Source of the DNA: Euleptes europaea
Taxonomy: Eukaryota > Chordata > Lepidosauria > Squamata > Sphaerodactylidae
DNA length: 64,000 nucleotides
NCBI RefSeq assembly: GCF_029931775.1
Contig: NC_079312.1
Location: 8,005,821 to 8,069,820 of the forward strand
Direction of reading: 5' to 3'
Under the pieces are notes generated by a model. The model saw only the letters and a program-made list of their open reading frames with translations, ran no database searches and was not told where the DNA came from. A program made the position numbers and the translations under genes. Positions 20,478 to 32,516 of the stretch are shown in pieces (the stretch's first letter is position 1; each line of letters begins with the position of its first letter).

Positions 20478-21570
20478 AAGCGACTTCCGGTGGGGGAGAA
20501 AGAGGCAGCAGCGGCGTTTTGTTGGAGGCTCCGTGGTTAAAAAGCGTTTTATAAGAAAATGATAATATCCTGGGAGTTGTGAGTTATCTATCGTCGGAGC
20601 TAATAGCCTCTGAGTTACTTTGAACTGTTTTGAACATTGTTCTGAACATTCCTCCCCTTTTCTTAATTTATGATTTAAGACTCCTGAGGAGGGTTTTGTG
20701 CCAGGAAAACTCTGAGTAATTATCAAGACTGGGTGGGCTGACCGGCTAAATACAAGATAAGACGAAGGAGAATATAAAATGTTAATTAAAAACAAGAAAA
20801 AGGAATATGCTATATCTTTTTGGAAGGAATTAGAAAAAGCAGTATTTGAGAAAAATGATTCCCATTTTTGGGAATTGGTCTCTAACAAAATTAGGGATCC
20901 CAGTGCCAGGATGGAGGCCCATATATCAGGCCATGATTGGTTTTGTTATTTTAGTAAGGTTTTTGGATTTCATCTGGTTCCCCAGCATACTTACGCGCTG
21001 TTCCATACCAGATGACCTGTTAGGGTCATTGGTGGACAATTGCCAGCTTTGAGATTGAATACGGTATATAAAATGGATGCACCAATAGATCATTCTTTAA
21101 TTCTTAAGTCCAAAACAGCACCTTGGTTCAAATTTATTAAGTCCAACCATAGCAGAAGCTCTTACTTAGCCAATATTACCAATAAAAATCTTAGAGTAAA
21201 TTTCACTTCCCTACGTTTTCAAACAATGACAACAGCAGTGCTTCTTGGGCGCTATTCTCAAACACCTCTAGATCAGCGGATCTGTATATGTGGTGCCCCT
21301 ATTCTGGAGGATTTACCACATTACATCCTTTCTTGCTCGTTATATGCTCTTCCCAGGAGTAGATTTCTTGCAGCCCTTTTAACTGGGATGAGTGCTTTGT
21401 CGATTACTGAAAAAATTAAACTTTTGCTGTAGGACTGTGACACACATATTTCTTATTGGGTTGCACAGTTTGCACTTGCAGCACAGAAAATCAGGCTTAA
21501 GGAGGATCTACAGAGAGCAAATACTTAGAGCATTCATGGTTTAATGTTTCAGTCCGTTTTACTGATATTG
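20478..21570 (+). mobile_element. Chimeric LINE insertion (L1-like 5' UTR plus an unplaced LINE C-terminus)
   Basis: About 20478-20770 starts with gcgacttccggt and is GC-rich like a lizard L1 5' UTR. It is followed by a short open frame (20779-21015, FWKELEKAVFEKND). A frame at 21040-21432 ends with C-X-C-X8-H-X4-C, a cysteine-histidine motif typical of some LINE ORF2 C-termini. Its clade cannot be settled by eye. The insertion replaces about 120 bases that are present in the other three units. Confidence 0.5.
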
Positions 21571-21639
21571 ATGTAGAATCCCAAACTCCCATTTTAACAG
21601 ACCTGACAATTGTGTGTCCTCTTGAAATGGATGATGAAT

Positions 21640-22150
21640 GTAATTGCCGTCTTTACAGTGTATCGGTTAGAACTGGCAATTGTATGTTTAGCCTGAAGAG
21701 GAGAAGACTGAGAGGGGACATGATAACCATCTTCAAGTACTTGAAGGGCTGTCACATAGAGGATGGTGCCGAGTTATTTTCTGTTGCCCCAGAAGGTCGG
21801 ACCATCAGTGGGTTGAAATTAAATCAGGAGAATTTCCATCTAGACATTAGGAAGAATTTTCTAACGGTTAGAGCGATTCCTAAGTGGAACAGGCTTCCTC
21901 AGGAGGTGGTAAGCTCCTTCCCTGGAGGTTTTTAAGCAGAGGCTAGATGGCCATCTGTCAGCAATGCTGATACTACGACCTGAGGCAGATTATGAGAGGG
22001 AGGGCACCTTGGCCATCTTCTGGGCATGGAGTAGGGGTCACTGTGTGTGTGTGGTGGGGAGGTCATTGTGAATTTCCTGCATTGTGCAGGGGGTTGGACT
22101 AGATGACCCTGGTGGTCCCTTCCAACTCTATGATTCTGTGATTCCATGAC
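21640..22150 (+). mobile_element. CR1 LINE 3' end
   Basis: Encodes [20 protein letters not shown], then LDIRKNFLTVRAI and WNRLPQEVV, the CR1 ORF2 C-terminus. The CR1 3' UTR (gttggactagatgaccctgg) and a terminal gattctgtgattcc repeat follow. Confidence 0.85.
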
Positions 22151-22857
22151 TGATAGTAATGTCACAATGCTTCATTCTCGTCCCTCTCCAAGGGCCAGGC
22201 CCTATGGGTAAGGATTTGTGGGTCCTAAATATCCTTCCTCATCCCGGTAGAGTGAGAAAGGACTAACACTATATCAATAGTCAGCAGTTAGTATGCTAAT
22301 AGTCAGATTTAAAGGGTTCATTTACCCGCTCTAGCACTAGACATGTCCAGTGCCACACTGGACTGGCTTTATCCTGCTAGGCTGGGAGCTACGGAGACCT
22401 TATCTGGTTAATAGTTACAGTTTCTGAAAGCAGCTAGATAACTCCTTCATCCTTGACTGGGCGTTGATTAGGGCTACCTCCATGCAAACGTTTTGCGCAG
22501 CTTTGGCTTCCAAATCGGACAGCGTCCTCTGATCGCCCATTTTTCCAGGTTTCCTCCATCTTTGTCCCAATTTTTCCAGAGACCCTGCCTACATCAGCAC
22601 CATTTTCCTTCCATCAGCCCTATGTGGCTCAGAGCAGTTTACAACATTTTACATATATAATTTAAACTATAATTAAATATATAATTTAAACGAAAACCTT
22701 ATTTAAAACGGGATTCCTAACTGGCGTGTCTATCGAAGTTTCATGAACAGTAGCCCTACTTGAAGATGGATGTTTTCAGGCGTCTGTGGCAGTTCCTGTT
22801 ACATCCTCACAATGCTGGTGTTTAAGAGCTGTGGGTGTTGACATCCATGTTGGTGTC
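22151..22857. other. Intron spacer of gene II
   Basis: Non-coding sequence conserved at 31870-32516 and 57130-57838. It includes an AT-rich LINE tail-like tract (catatataatttaaac) near 22650-22700. No gene is seen. Confidence 0.45.
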
Positions 22858-23110
22858 GCGAGCCAGTGTGGTGTAGTGGTTAAGAGCGGTGGACTCTTAA
22901 TTGGAAGAACCAAGTTTGATTCCCCGCTCCTCCACATGAAGCCTGCTGGGTGACCTTGGCCCAGTCACAGTTCCCTCAGAACTCTCTCAGCCCCACCAAC
23001 CTCACAAGGTGCCTGTTGTGGAGGAAGAGAGAAGGTGATTGTAAGGTGCTTTGAGACGCCTTATGGTAGAGAAAAGCGGGGTATGAAAACCAACTCTTCT
23101 TCTTTCCTTC
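22858..23110 (+). repeat. Complete CORE-type tRNA SINE
   Basis: Runs from gcgagccagtgtggtgtagt to ccaactcttcttct without interruption. It serves as the empty-site reference: the other three units carry an L1 inserted at its gtaaggtgcttt. Confidence 0.8.
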
Positions 23111-23177
23111 TCTCTCATTGCCTTTTAGAAGGTGAACGTAGAAATGGATGGCGTAGGAATGCTTGGTTCTTTTGTAG

Positions 23178-23291
23178 TAACTATTCCATTTGTTTCCTCC
23201 AAAGCAATTCCCAAGCCTGGCCTCATCTCCTGGCTACAGGAAAGTGAAGCACCATTTTCCCCAGACTCTGAAGATGAGGAGCAGTCGGCAG
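23178..23291 (+). CDS. KRAB-B-like exon of gene II (B2)
   Basis: This 114-bp exon has the same borders and phases as B1 (acceptor ttcttttgtag, donor gcag|gtgggt). It encodes SSKAIPKPGLISWLQESEAP followed by the acidic DSEDEE tail. No zinc-finger exon follows it before the next unit begins at about 24515, so on its own it leads nowhere. It could be skipped or included in longer fused transcripts. Including it before A2 would break the phase-0 entry of A2, so a fused coding transcript should skip it. Confidence 0.7.
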
Positions 23292-23699
23292 GTGGGTGCT
23301 TAGATGTGTGCTGGATACCTTGGTTGGTTGGGGATGGAGGGGTTTTCATGGAGAGCAGCTAGATGTTTTGAATAGCAACAATCCTTCAGGCTGGGAGCTC
23401 ATGTACCCTGGGATACCTCCCACAGTTCCACTGACCTTTCCTTCCTCATAACATTTCGCATGGGATGGGAAGGATGAAACAGTCCCATTCCTCTCAGTGT
23501 TGATCTAGATCTGTGGGACTTGGATCTTGACCTTGATTCCATCCGCCTGGAAGTGTTGATAGGTCTGAGTAAAGATGAGGAGTAGCTGCAGGGTGGGGAG
23601 ATCTACTGATTGTCAAGGAAATGAACCATTATAACCATAAAGAAGAATATATAAACAATGATACACTTTTGCGTAGCAGTGTGTGTGAATAAGATCATG

Positions 23700-24508
23700 G
23701 GGTACAGGTGGGCTATAAACGAAATATGAGCAGCCAGTGTGATGCAGCAGCAAAAATGGCTAATCTGATCTTGGAGAGTATCAACAGAGGCGTAACATCC
23801 AAATCACAAGGATGTCATAGTTCCGCTGTACACCGCATTGGTCAGGCCACACCTGGCGTACTGTGTGCAGTTCTGGGGGCCTTCGTTTAAAAAAGGATGT
23901 GGACGGAATGGAGCGGATGCAGAGAGAGCGACAAGGATGACCAGGGGCCTGGAGACTGCATTGGTCAGGCGATTTGGATGGTATGCCCCTGTTGATACCC
24001 TCCAAGATCACATTAGCTTTTTTTGCTGCTGCATCACACTGGCTACTCATATCTAGCATACAGTCCATCCGTACCCCAAGATCTTGTTTGCACACACTGT
24101 TACGCAGAAGTGTTTCCCCCAGCCAGTATGCGTGCATTTTTGTTACCCAGATGTAGAACTCTGCATGTATCCTTGTTGAATTGCATCTTGCTCTGATCTG
24201 CCCGCTTCTCCAGTGTGTTCAGATTTCTAAATTGAATGAGTAATCTCTCCACCCCCTCATCCAGATCATATATAAAAAATATTGAAAAGTACCAGGCCCA
24301 GAATCAAGCCCTGAGGCACCCTATTGGATAGTTCATTCAGATGAAATGCCATTGACTACTACTTTTTGGGTGCAGTTCTCCAACCAGTTCCCTATCCACC
24401 TAACTATCTTAAAGTCCTAGAATTCTGCCCTCATATAATTACGCGTGATGTCTTCTGTGGTGCTGAACTTCATCCTCTGATAAAATGTCCTCTTCTGCAT
24501 TATCCATA
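23700..24508. mobile_element. CR1 LINE pieces in opposite orientations
   Basis: About 23705-23965 is CR1 ORF2 on the plus strand. About 23985-24508 is CR1 on the minus strand (YWLGETLLRNSVCKQDLG). The inversion junction matches that at 1495 in the first unit. Confidence 0.75.
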
Positions 24509-24516
24509 ATAATACA
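24505..24516. other. Deletion junction fusing two KRAB-ZNF units
   Basis: To the left the sequence follows the region downstream of a B exon (ctgcattatccata, as at 4605 and 63925). To the right it follows intron 1 of a unit (tacagcattcaatggtgtc, as at 17460). The zinc-finger exon of gene II and the promoter of gene III, present in other units, are missing between the two halves. Confidence 0.75.
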
Positions 24517-25658
24517 GCATTCAATGGTGTCTGGAAATTATCAAACAAATTACAAGATATGATAATGTTTGAATCTAAAAACAAAGATTCCTAGTAAAAG
24601 TTATAAATTTATCTTGTATATGATTTTACGTCATTATATTGAATAATTGTAAGCCACCCTGAGCCCAGCTTTGGCCGGGAAAAGGCGGAGTGTAAATCTA
24701 ATAAAATAAAAATCATGCAGCTATGAATAATAACATAAGTTATATGAAATTGCTCTGGACAGGAGGGTATGGCGACAGCCACACACCCCCGGTCCAGTTT
24801 TATGCAGCCCTTCTGAGGGTAATTATTCCCTTCCCATTCACACTGGGGGTCAGAAAGACAATGTTTTATCTCAAGATGGCTATGAATCTTGTTTCTTCAG
24901 GGAATGAATGGCAAAGCTTGCTCCTGGGGGAGTGCGTGTAAGAAGAATCGAAAGGATTGTCCATTCTATTGCTGTGCAGATGAGGGGAATTTTGGCAGGT
25001 GCTACTTCTCTTCATCCTCTGCGAATAAGCCAAAATATCTACACAAGGAATACAAGATCTGAGCTGTCCCCTCTGCCTAATCTTGTTCTACTTGTCAGAT
25101 CGCAAGGAAACATTTGCTGAGTCTCCTGGCAAGCTTAAGAAAACACTGTAATAGAACCTCCATGTTCCAAGCAGTTTACTTAAAACATGTTAGGTGATGA
25201 GTGGAGGAGGTGGTCAGGTTTCCCCTGTAGGTGTCTGCATAGCCACTGTCAGAAATGGGAGGCTGGACTGGATGGTCTGATCCAGCAGAGGCCTCTTTTT
25301 CTCTTCTAGAAACAGGCTTTGCTTTAAATTGCATTGTCCTTGTTTGTGGCCCTCCTCCAGGGTGATCTGCTCTCTGGCAGTTAGGGAAAGCCAACGACCC
25401 CCATATAACTATCTCTTCTTTGGACAGAGACCCAGTGAGGGGAAACATGTCTGAGGGAGCCAAATACTGACCTGTTTTGGCATTCATCAGCTGAAGGGTG
25501 CTGACTGACTTTGGGCCAGTTGTGCCTGTCTGGCCCACCTCCCAGGGTTGTTGTGAGGACAGAATGGAGGACGAGAGAACAATATCAGCCACTTTGGGTC
25601 CCTGTTGGGGGAAAACGCGAAGTGTAAACAAATAAAGATTAACTTGTCTCCCTCACAG
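24517..25658. other. Intron 1 remnant of gene III
   Basis: Non-coding sequence matching 17460-18123 and 45940-46954, with a LINE tail at about 24650-24715. No exon other than E2 is recognised. Confidence 0.5.
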
Positions 25659-25738
25659 GCTGTGGAAGAGCTTCAGAGCCAGGTCCCAGATCATCTCTTT
25701 GGGGCAGAGTGGAAACACTTAAGGTGCAGCCAGCTCAG
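25659..25738 (+). pseudogene. Exon E2 of gene III, start codon lost
   Basis: The borders match E1 (acceptor ccctcacag, donor cag|gtaagg), but the exon is 80 bp because of a 3-bp loss in the untranslated part. The ATG seen in the other three copies is GTG at 25724-25726 (aaggtgcagcc instead of agatgcagcc). No other in-frame ATG precedes KRAB-A. With its promoter also missing, this exon cannot provide the normal protein start. Confidence 0.75.
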
Positions 25739-26044
25739 GTAAGGGATGAATATCAGGAACAGTTTGGTACTTCCTTTGAATGCAGGGCTGGAAGGGAACC
25801 ATTTCTGGGTATTTTGTAATTTGCAGCCTTCTTCTCTTGGTAAGTTGCATTCGATTTCTCCATAGAGAAAAGGGGCCAAAAATGCTGAAATACATTTATA
25901 AAATTAAGTTTCACGGCTTTCTGATAACGGCAAGGTAATGCAGCAGCATTTTCAGGAGGCCGTGCAGTTCACTGATCTTCTCTCATGAATCAAAAGGCGG
26001 GATGCCCATACACTCCCCAGGCAGGTTTTATTGTTTTTCTATGG

Positions 26045-26208
26045 CAGGGATGTCAAACATATAGCCCACGGCTGGATCCTGCCCATGAGCCAGCCAAGGC
26101 AGCTACGCCTCCTCCAGTCCCGATCTGGGCAGATGAGCATGGCCTGGCCCAACCAAGTGTCATTTATGTCATATGTGGCCATTGTAACAAATGAGTTTGA
26201 CACCCCTG
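26045..26208 (+). mobile_element. hAT-type MITE
   Basis: Same insertion as 18514-18678, with ends cagggatgtcaaac and gtttgacacccctg. The 8-bp duplication is intact (ttctatgg on both sides). Confidence 0.85.
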
Positions 26209-26289
26209 TTCTATGGTGTGTCAAGTATTCTCTGAAGGTAGAACTCCCCCCTTGGGGTACCAAGAACTTTCCATGAAGGATCTAGAGAA

Positions 26290-26720
26290 GGAAGGTCAGT
26301 GGCTCGGTGGTAGAGCGCCTGCTTGGCATGCAGAAGGTCCCTCATCTAAAGATAATAAAAGGATCAGGTAAGAGGTGATGTGAAAGGACTCTGCCTAGGA
26401 CCTTGGAGAGCCACTGCCCGTCAGAGCAGACAATACTGACTTTGATGGACCAACAGTCACTGCGTTTAAAATGGTGTTACTGCTTGCAAGGACCCTGCAA
26501 GGGTCTGACTCAGCAGACAGCATTTTCAGGTATTCCTCTTTCAATATCCACAGTTGCTTGAGGAGGGGCTGTGGCTCAGAGGTGGAGCATCTGCTTGGCA
26601 TGCAGAAGGTCCCAGGTTCAATTCCTGACGTGCATTTCTGGAGAGCTGCAGCTGGTCTGATCAGACAGTCATGACCTTGATAGACCAATGGACTGATTCA
26701 GTATAAGGCTGCTTCATGCG
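26290..26720 (+). repeat. Two tRNA-derived SINEs in tandem
   Basis: Same pair as at 18764-19190, with clear tRNA-like heads at about 26300 and 26570 (ggctgtggctcagaggtgga). Confidence 0.7.
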
Positions 26721-26742
26721 TGTATTTGTTTTCAGATAGTGA

Positions 26743-26946
<204 letters not shown>

Positions 26947-27100
26947 TGATTTGGTAGATTTGGAATTGGAAGGTGTGATTTTTTTGCCCGCATTGCTACT
27001 TTGATTATTTATGCTATTTATATCAGTAGAAGAGAGCAAGAGTCCAGTAAAGATTTGATAAAATTTCTTAAAGACTTAAACAAAAGACTTAGCACCTTAA

Positions 27101-27612
27101 AGTGTGCGTGTGTTAAGTGCCGTCAAGTTGCTTCCGACTCATGCGACCCTATGAATGAAAGTCCTCCAAAATGTCCTATCTTTGACAGCCTTGCTCAGAT
27201 CTTGCAAACTGAAGGCTGTGGCTTCCTTTATTGAGTCAATCCATCTCTTGTTGGGTCTTCCTCTTTTCCTGCTGCCTTCAACTTTTCCTAGCATGACTGT
27301 CTTTTCCAGTAACTCTTGTCGTCTCATGACGTGACCAAAATACGATAGCCTCAGTTTAGTCATTTTAGCTTCTAGGGTCAGTTCAGGCTTGATTTGATCT
27401 ATAACCCACTGATTTGTTTTTTTGGCAGTCCACGGAATCCGTAATACTCTCCTCCAACACCACATTTCAAAGGAATCCATTTTCTTCTTATCAGCTTTCT
27501 TCACTGTCCAGCTTTCACACCCATACATAATAATAGGGAATACGATGGCATGAATTAATCTAGTCTTGGTGGCCAGTGACACATCCTTACACTTCAAAAT
27601 ATTTTCTAGCTT
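27101..27612 (-). mobile_element. BovB-type RTE LINE 3' end
   Basis: On the minus strand it encodes CKDVSLATKTRLIHAIVFPI, MYGCESWTVKKADKKK and later KVEGSRKRGRPNKRWIDSI with few interruptions, ending in a (GT)n-rich 3' tail at 27101. It inserted between the SINE pieces of this intron; the other units lack it at this place. Confidence 0.85.
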
Positions 27613-27624
27613 CCAGCTAATAAA

Positions 27625-28160
27625 AAGTGATCTAGAACTTGGACGGAAGGTCACCAAGGAGAATACTGAGGTTGCTGTGTAGAGGAAGGCAATGGCGAAC
27701 CACCTCTGCTCATCTCTTGGCTTGACAACCTCACGGTCTTGGCCTCTCCATGAGCTGATTGCAACTTAATGGCACAAAATTATTATTATTATTTATAGGA
27801 CTCGTTTAGCAGAAATCTGAAACAAGTCTTGAGTATTAAATATGACATGTTAGGCAATGCAAGCTATGGTATTACGTTTGTAGAAATGTAATGCAGTGAG
27901 AGCAAGATAACAATAAGCAACAAGTAGCTTGTATTAGTTGCGATGTCCATTCCCTGACCTGGATAGGCCAGGTTAGCTCAGTCTTGTCAGGTCTTGGAAG
28001 CTAAGTAGGGTTGACCCTGGTGAGTACTTGGATGGGAGGCTATGCGTCTACAGGGGGGAGGGCAGGGAATGGCGAACCACCTCTGGACACCTCTTGCCTT
28101 GAAAACCCTACTGGGTTGTCATAAGTCAGCTGTGGTTTGATGGCACTTTCCACCTCCACC
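27625..28160 (+). repeat. 5S-rRNA-derived SINE pair
   Basis: 5S-like region at about 27985-28045 (ggaagctaagtagggttgac, gtacttggatgggagg) with its SINE body. An upstream partial copy covers 27630-27790. Confidence 0.75.
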
Positions 28161-28701
28161 AGTATTGTCCACCGCCCTGTTCTGTCTGTTGAAATGCTTT
28201 CCAGAATTGTTCTGTTACAACATAGCCTTATTTCTTTATAAAAATGTCCTCCCATCTGCTGTAGAAGTGGTTGTCCCTGGACATACGTGGTTGGCCATGA
28301 GGTTTTCAGCCTGACCAATAGCATTTGTAGAATCCCAAACTCCCACTTTAACAGACCTGACAATTGTGCATCCCCTTGAAATGGATGATGAATGTAATTG
28401 CCGTCTTTACAGTGTATCGGTTAGTACTGGCAATTGTATATTTAGTCTGAAGAGAAGACTGAGAGGTGATATGATAACCATCTTCAAGTACTTGAAGGGC
28501 TGGCACATAGAGAATAGTGCCAAGTTGTTTTATGTTGCCCTAGAAGGTCAGACCAGAACCAGCGGGTTGAAATTAAATGAAAAGAGTTGCTGTCTAGACA
28601 TTTGGAAGAATTTTCTAACAGTTAGATCAGTTCCTTAGTGGAACAGGCTTCCTCAGGAGGTGGTGGGCTCTTCTTCCATGGAGGTTTTTAAGAAGAGGTT
28701 A

Positions 28702-31636
28702 TTTTCTTTTATAATAAATTTTTTATTGTTTTCAAAAAAAAAGTAAATTTAGCATCCATTTAACAACTGTTATAATAACACTCATAAAAGAATATCTCTG
28801 TATCACTTCTCGGCCTTTTGGCTAAGATCAAGTGTAGTATCTGTTCTTATCAGTTTAATAAAAGAATATCTCTGTAATGTTGTTAAAAATACATAGTAAT
28901 GAATTAAACAATGACTTCCCCATCCCCTCCCTCTGCTTCAAAATAGATTAGTGTATTTCTTTCGTTTATAGTATTGACCCTAATATTAAACAAAAGTCTA
29001 ATAATTTGTTGACAAAAAATACATAATGGGTCAATTCAATGTTTAACCTTCTAATTTCCCTAAATGTAATTCTTTATTGCAATAGATTCTCCATACCTCC
29101 CATTCTCCCATAAACTGTTCATTATCAGTTTGGTTTATCAATGCAGTTAACTTTGCTATTTCCACTAATTCCAGCATTTTCAGTATCCAGTCTCTTTTTC
29201 CTGGAATTTCCGTCGTTTTCCATTTAGCTGCGTACAACAATCTTGCAGCTGTGGTTGCATAAATCAGAAAAGTCCTTTGAGTTAAAATAGTATCTGGTAT
29301 TATACTAAGTAGCATCATCTCTGGTGATTTAGGTATATTCTTCTGTAGTATCAATCTGATTTCATAGTATATCATGTCTTAAAATTCTTTAGCTTTATCA
29401 CAAGTCCACCACATATGATAAAATGAGCCAATCTCTGTATTACATTTCCAACATTTAGGGGACATCATATTATAGACCCTCGCCATCTTTTTAGGTGTTA
29501 AATATCACCTATACATCATTTTATAAATATTTTCCCTCAACGATTGGGCATATATACCTTTTAGATCTCGAGTCCATAATCTTTCCCACTTGTTCAATGT
29601 GATATCATTACCTAGCGTTTGTGCCCAGTTGATCATTGTTGGTTTATTTCGTTCTTGCTCACAGTAGATTTCTAGTAAAAGTTATACATCTTAGAAATCA
29701 GCCGTTCATTGTTGTCCAGTAAAAGTTTATGAAAAGGTGATTTATCTTTAGAAAAACCTGTTTTCAAATCTTGTAAAAATACTAATGTAACTTGTTGAAA
29801 TTGAAACCAGTTCAAAGTCTCTTGCAATTCCTGATAGTCCTTTAGACTACATTTCTTACCATCCCATTTTAATATATCTTGATAGGTAACAAATTGGTCT
29901 GGTCTAAGCGTACGTAGTGTTAACATTTCCTGTGATGATATCCACATTGGAGTTTTGGTCTCGAAAATAAGTTTGTATTTGGACCATATTCTAAATAAAG
30001 AGGATCTTACTATATGGTTCCGGAATGATGCTTGTATCTTTATTTTGTCATACCATAGATAACCATGCCATCCACTTATATTATTGAAACCTTCTAAGTC
30101 CAGTAACCGTGTATTTGATAAAGTAATCCAGTCTTTAAGCCAAACCAAAGCAGCCGCTTCAGCATATAATTGAAAGTTAGGAAGTGCAAATCCTCCTCTG
30201 TCTTTAGAGTCTACAAGATATTTATAGGCAATTCTCGATTTTTTTCCCTTGCCAGAGGAAATTTAATAGATCTCTTCTCCATCTTTCAAAGTACTTAGCA
30301 TGGGAAATTATTGGTAGATTCTGAAACAAAAAGAGCATCCTTGGCAAAATATTCATTTGAATTGTTGATATACGTCCCAGCATTCAAAGTTTCTTGTTTG
30401 ACCAAATTATCATATCATTCTTGATTGACTCCCACAACTTTAAATAATTATTTGTAATCAGGTCTTTGTTCTTTGTAGAAATCCAGATTCCCAAATATTT
30501 AACTTTGTTAGTTTTTTCCCAGACTGTAAATGATACAAAACCTTTTTGTTCAATTTCTGACATATTCTTAAAAATTGTTTGCGTCTTTTCTTGATTAATT
30601 TTAAAGCCTGAAACACAACTGAATTCATTCAAGGTTCCCACCAATTTATCCATTGATTGTGTTGGGTCTTCCAGAATTAACAAAAGATCATCCGCAAAAG
30701 CCTTTAATTTAAATTCATGTTTTTTTATTTTCAATCCACGGATGTCTCTCATTCCTCTAATTTTGCAACACAAGGATTCCAAGACCAAAATAAACAATAG
30801 TGGCGATAGCGGGCAGCCTTGCCTAGTGCCTTTCTGTATGACACAATTATCCGACATTGATTCATTAACTAAGATTTTAGCTTGTTGTGATGTATATATA
30901 GCAGGCCTCTCAAAAAACATTCACCAAAGTTCATTTTTTCCATGACTTTTTGCATAAAATCCCAAGAGACCCTATCAAACGCTTTTTCTGTAACTGGAGG
31001 ACTAATTCAAACCGGAAAGACGTCTCAGTTGCTAAGGAAAGTTTCCAATTTCGCCCTTCCCTTGCAAAAAGGCCACGTTTAATTGGTAGATCCCATGCCG
31101 ATCATTTAAGCCTCGTTTGTTTAGTCTTTTGGCTGATCAGAATGATAAGGTTCTTGCTGCGATATCGGGTGGATCTTGCAAGCCAAACTTATCCAGTTGT
31201 AGGAAAGGAGGCACAGGGAATTCAAAATGTTATTGAGCTGGTTCCCAGTGTTTGTTTTCTCAAAGGAAATACGGAAGAATATTGGTAACTCACATGAGCG
31301 TCCGGAGGTGAGGTTTTGGTATTGATGATTTTTCTTAGATGGTGATTAAAGGGGGAGGACTGAGCCTAATTACCTAAAGAAATGTCCTGGCGATGATTTT
31401 TCCCTTCTTGCCCGCGGGACCAGCATCAAAACCTCCGGGGGACTTAAAAAAGCTCCCTCAGAGAGTTCTGGAGATCAGACCGCATAGATGGCAGCAGGGA
31501 ATTTCCTGCTTCCCTAGTCCACTGTTTAGGACCGGGTTGGGGTGCTATTTAGCACCCCAATTTGAACATTTCTTGGATTTTCCCTGGAGAGTCCAGGAAA
31601 TATGGCGCTCAGTCCAGCTGCCCCGGCCGGAAGTCC
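28702..31636 (-). mobile_element. L1 LINE, internally deleted, inserted in CR1
   Basis: On the minus strand, 30384-30920 encodes reverse transcriptase motifs (GTRQGCPLSPLLF, AFADDLLLI, SGFKINQEKTQ), and 29672-30148 and 29043-29375 the downstream ORF2 parts. The 3' end at 28702 has an A-rich tail; the 5' end near 31636 has a GC-rich UTR with cttccgg. The 5' UTR joins the middle of ORF2 at about 31000-31300, so ORF1 and the endonuclease are missing. A 19-bp target duplication with one mismatch flanks it (28683-28701 and 31637-31655, ggtttttaagaagaggtta). Confidence 0.88.
28802..28857 (+). ncRNA. RNU2: U2 snRNA 5' fragment (tailless retropseudogene)
   Basis: The sequence matches the first ~57 bases of vertebrate U2 snRNA with one difference near the 5' end. 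It includes the stem-loop I part (ctcggccttttggctaagat) and the branch-site recognition motif gtgtagtatctgttc. It stops after cagtttaat, before the Sm site. A perfect 19-bp direct repeat (ataaaagaatatctctgta at 28784-28802 and 28858-28876) flanks it, and there is no poly(A). It is a processed, non-functional copy inside the 3' UTR of the L1. Confidence 0.9.
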
Positions 31637-31870
31637 GGTTTTTAATAAGAGGTTAGATGGCCATCTGTCAGCAATGCTGATTCTATGACCTTAGGCAGAT
31701 CATGAGAGGGAGGGCATCTTGGCCATCTTTCGGGCATGGAGTAGGGGTCACTGTGTGTGTGTGTGTGTGGGGGGGAAGTGGTTGTGAATTTCCTGCATTG
31801 TGCAGGGGGTTGGACGAGATGACCCTGGTGGTCCCTTCCAACTCTGATTCTATGATTCCATGACTGATAG

Positions 31871-32516
31871 TAATGTCACACTGCGTCATTCTCCTCCCTC
31901 TCCGATCCCTTTAATGGGTAAGCGGTCTAAGGACTGAGCCCTATGGGTAAGGATTTTGTGGATCCTAAATATCCTTCCTCATCCCCATAAGGTGAGAAAG
32001 GACTAACAGTATATCAAGAGTCAGCAGTTAGTATGTTAATAGTCAGATTTACGGGGTGCAGTTACCCCCTCTAGCAGTAGACGTGTCCAGTGCCACACTG
32101 GACTGCCTTTTTTCTAGGCTGGGAGCTACGGAGGCCTTATCTGGTTAATAGTGACATTTTCTGAATGTAGCTAGATAATTCCCCCATCCTTGATTGGGCG
32201 TTGATTAGGGCTACCTCCATGCAAATGTTTTGTGCAGCTTTGGCTTTCAAATCGGACAGTGTCCTCTAATCACCCATTTTTCCAGGTTTCCTCCATTTTG
32301 TCCCAATTTTTCCAGAGACTCTACCTATACCAGTCCCATTTTTTTCCATCAGTCCTATGTGGCTCAGAGTTGCTTACAACATTTTACATATATAATTTAA
32401 ACTATAATTAAATATATAATTTAAACTAAAATATTAGTTAAAATGGGATTCCTAACTGTCATGTCTAGCCAAGTTTCATGAACAGTAGCCCTACTTGAAG
32501 ATGGAGTTTTTTAGGA
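31871..32516. other. Intron spacer of the fused gene
   Basis: Matches 22151-22800 and 57130-57780. Non-coding, with the same AT-rich tract near 32385-32430. Confidence 0.45.

Larger units (their letters stand above)
28436..31870 (+). mobile_element. CR1 LINE 3' end split by an L1
   Basis: The left part 28436-28701 encodes MITIFKYLKGWHIENSAKLF. The right part 31637-31870 carries the CR1 3' UTR (ggttagatggccatctgtca to the terminal repeat). Between them lies the L1. Confidence 0.85.
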
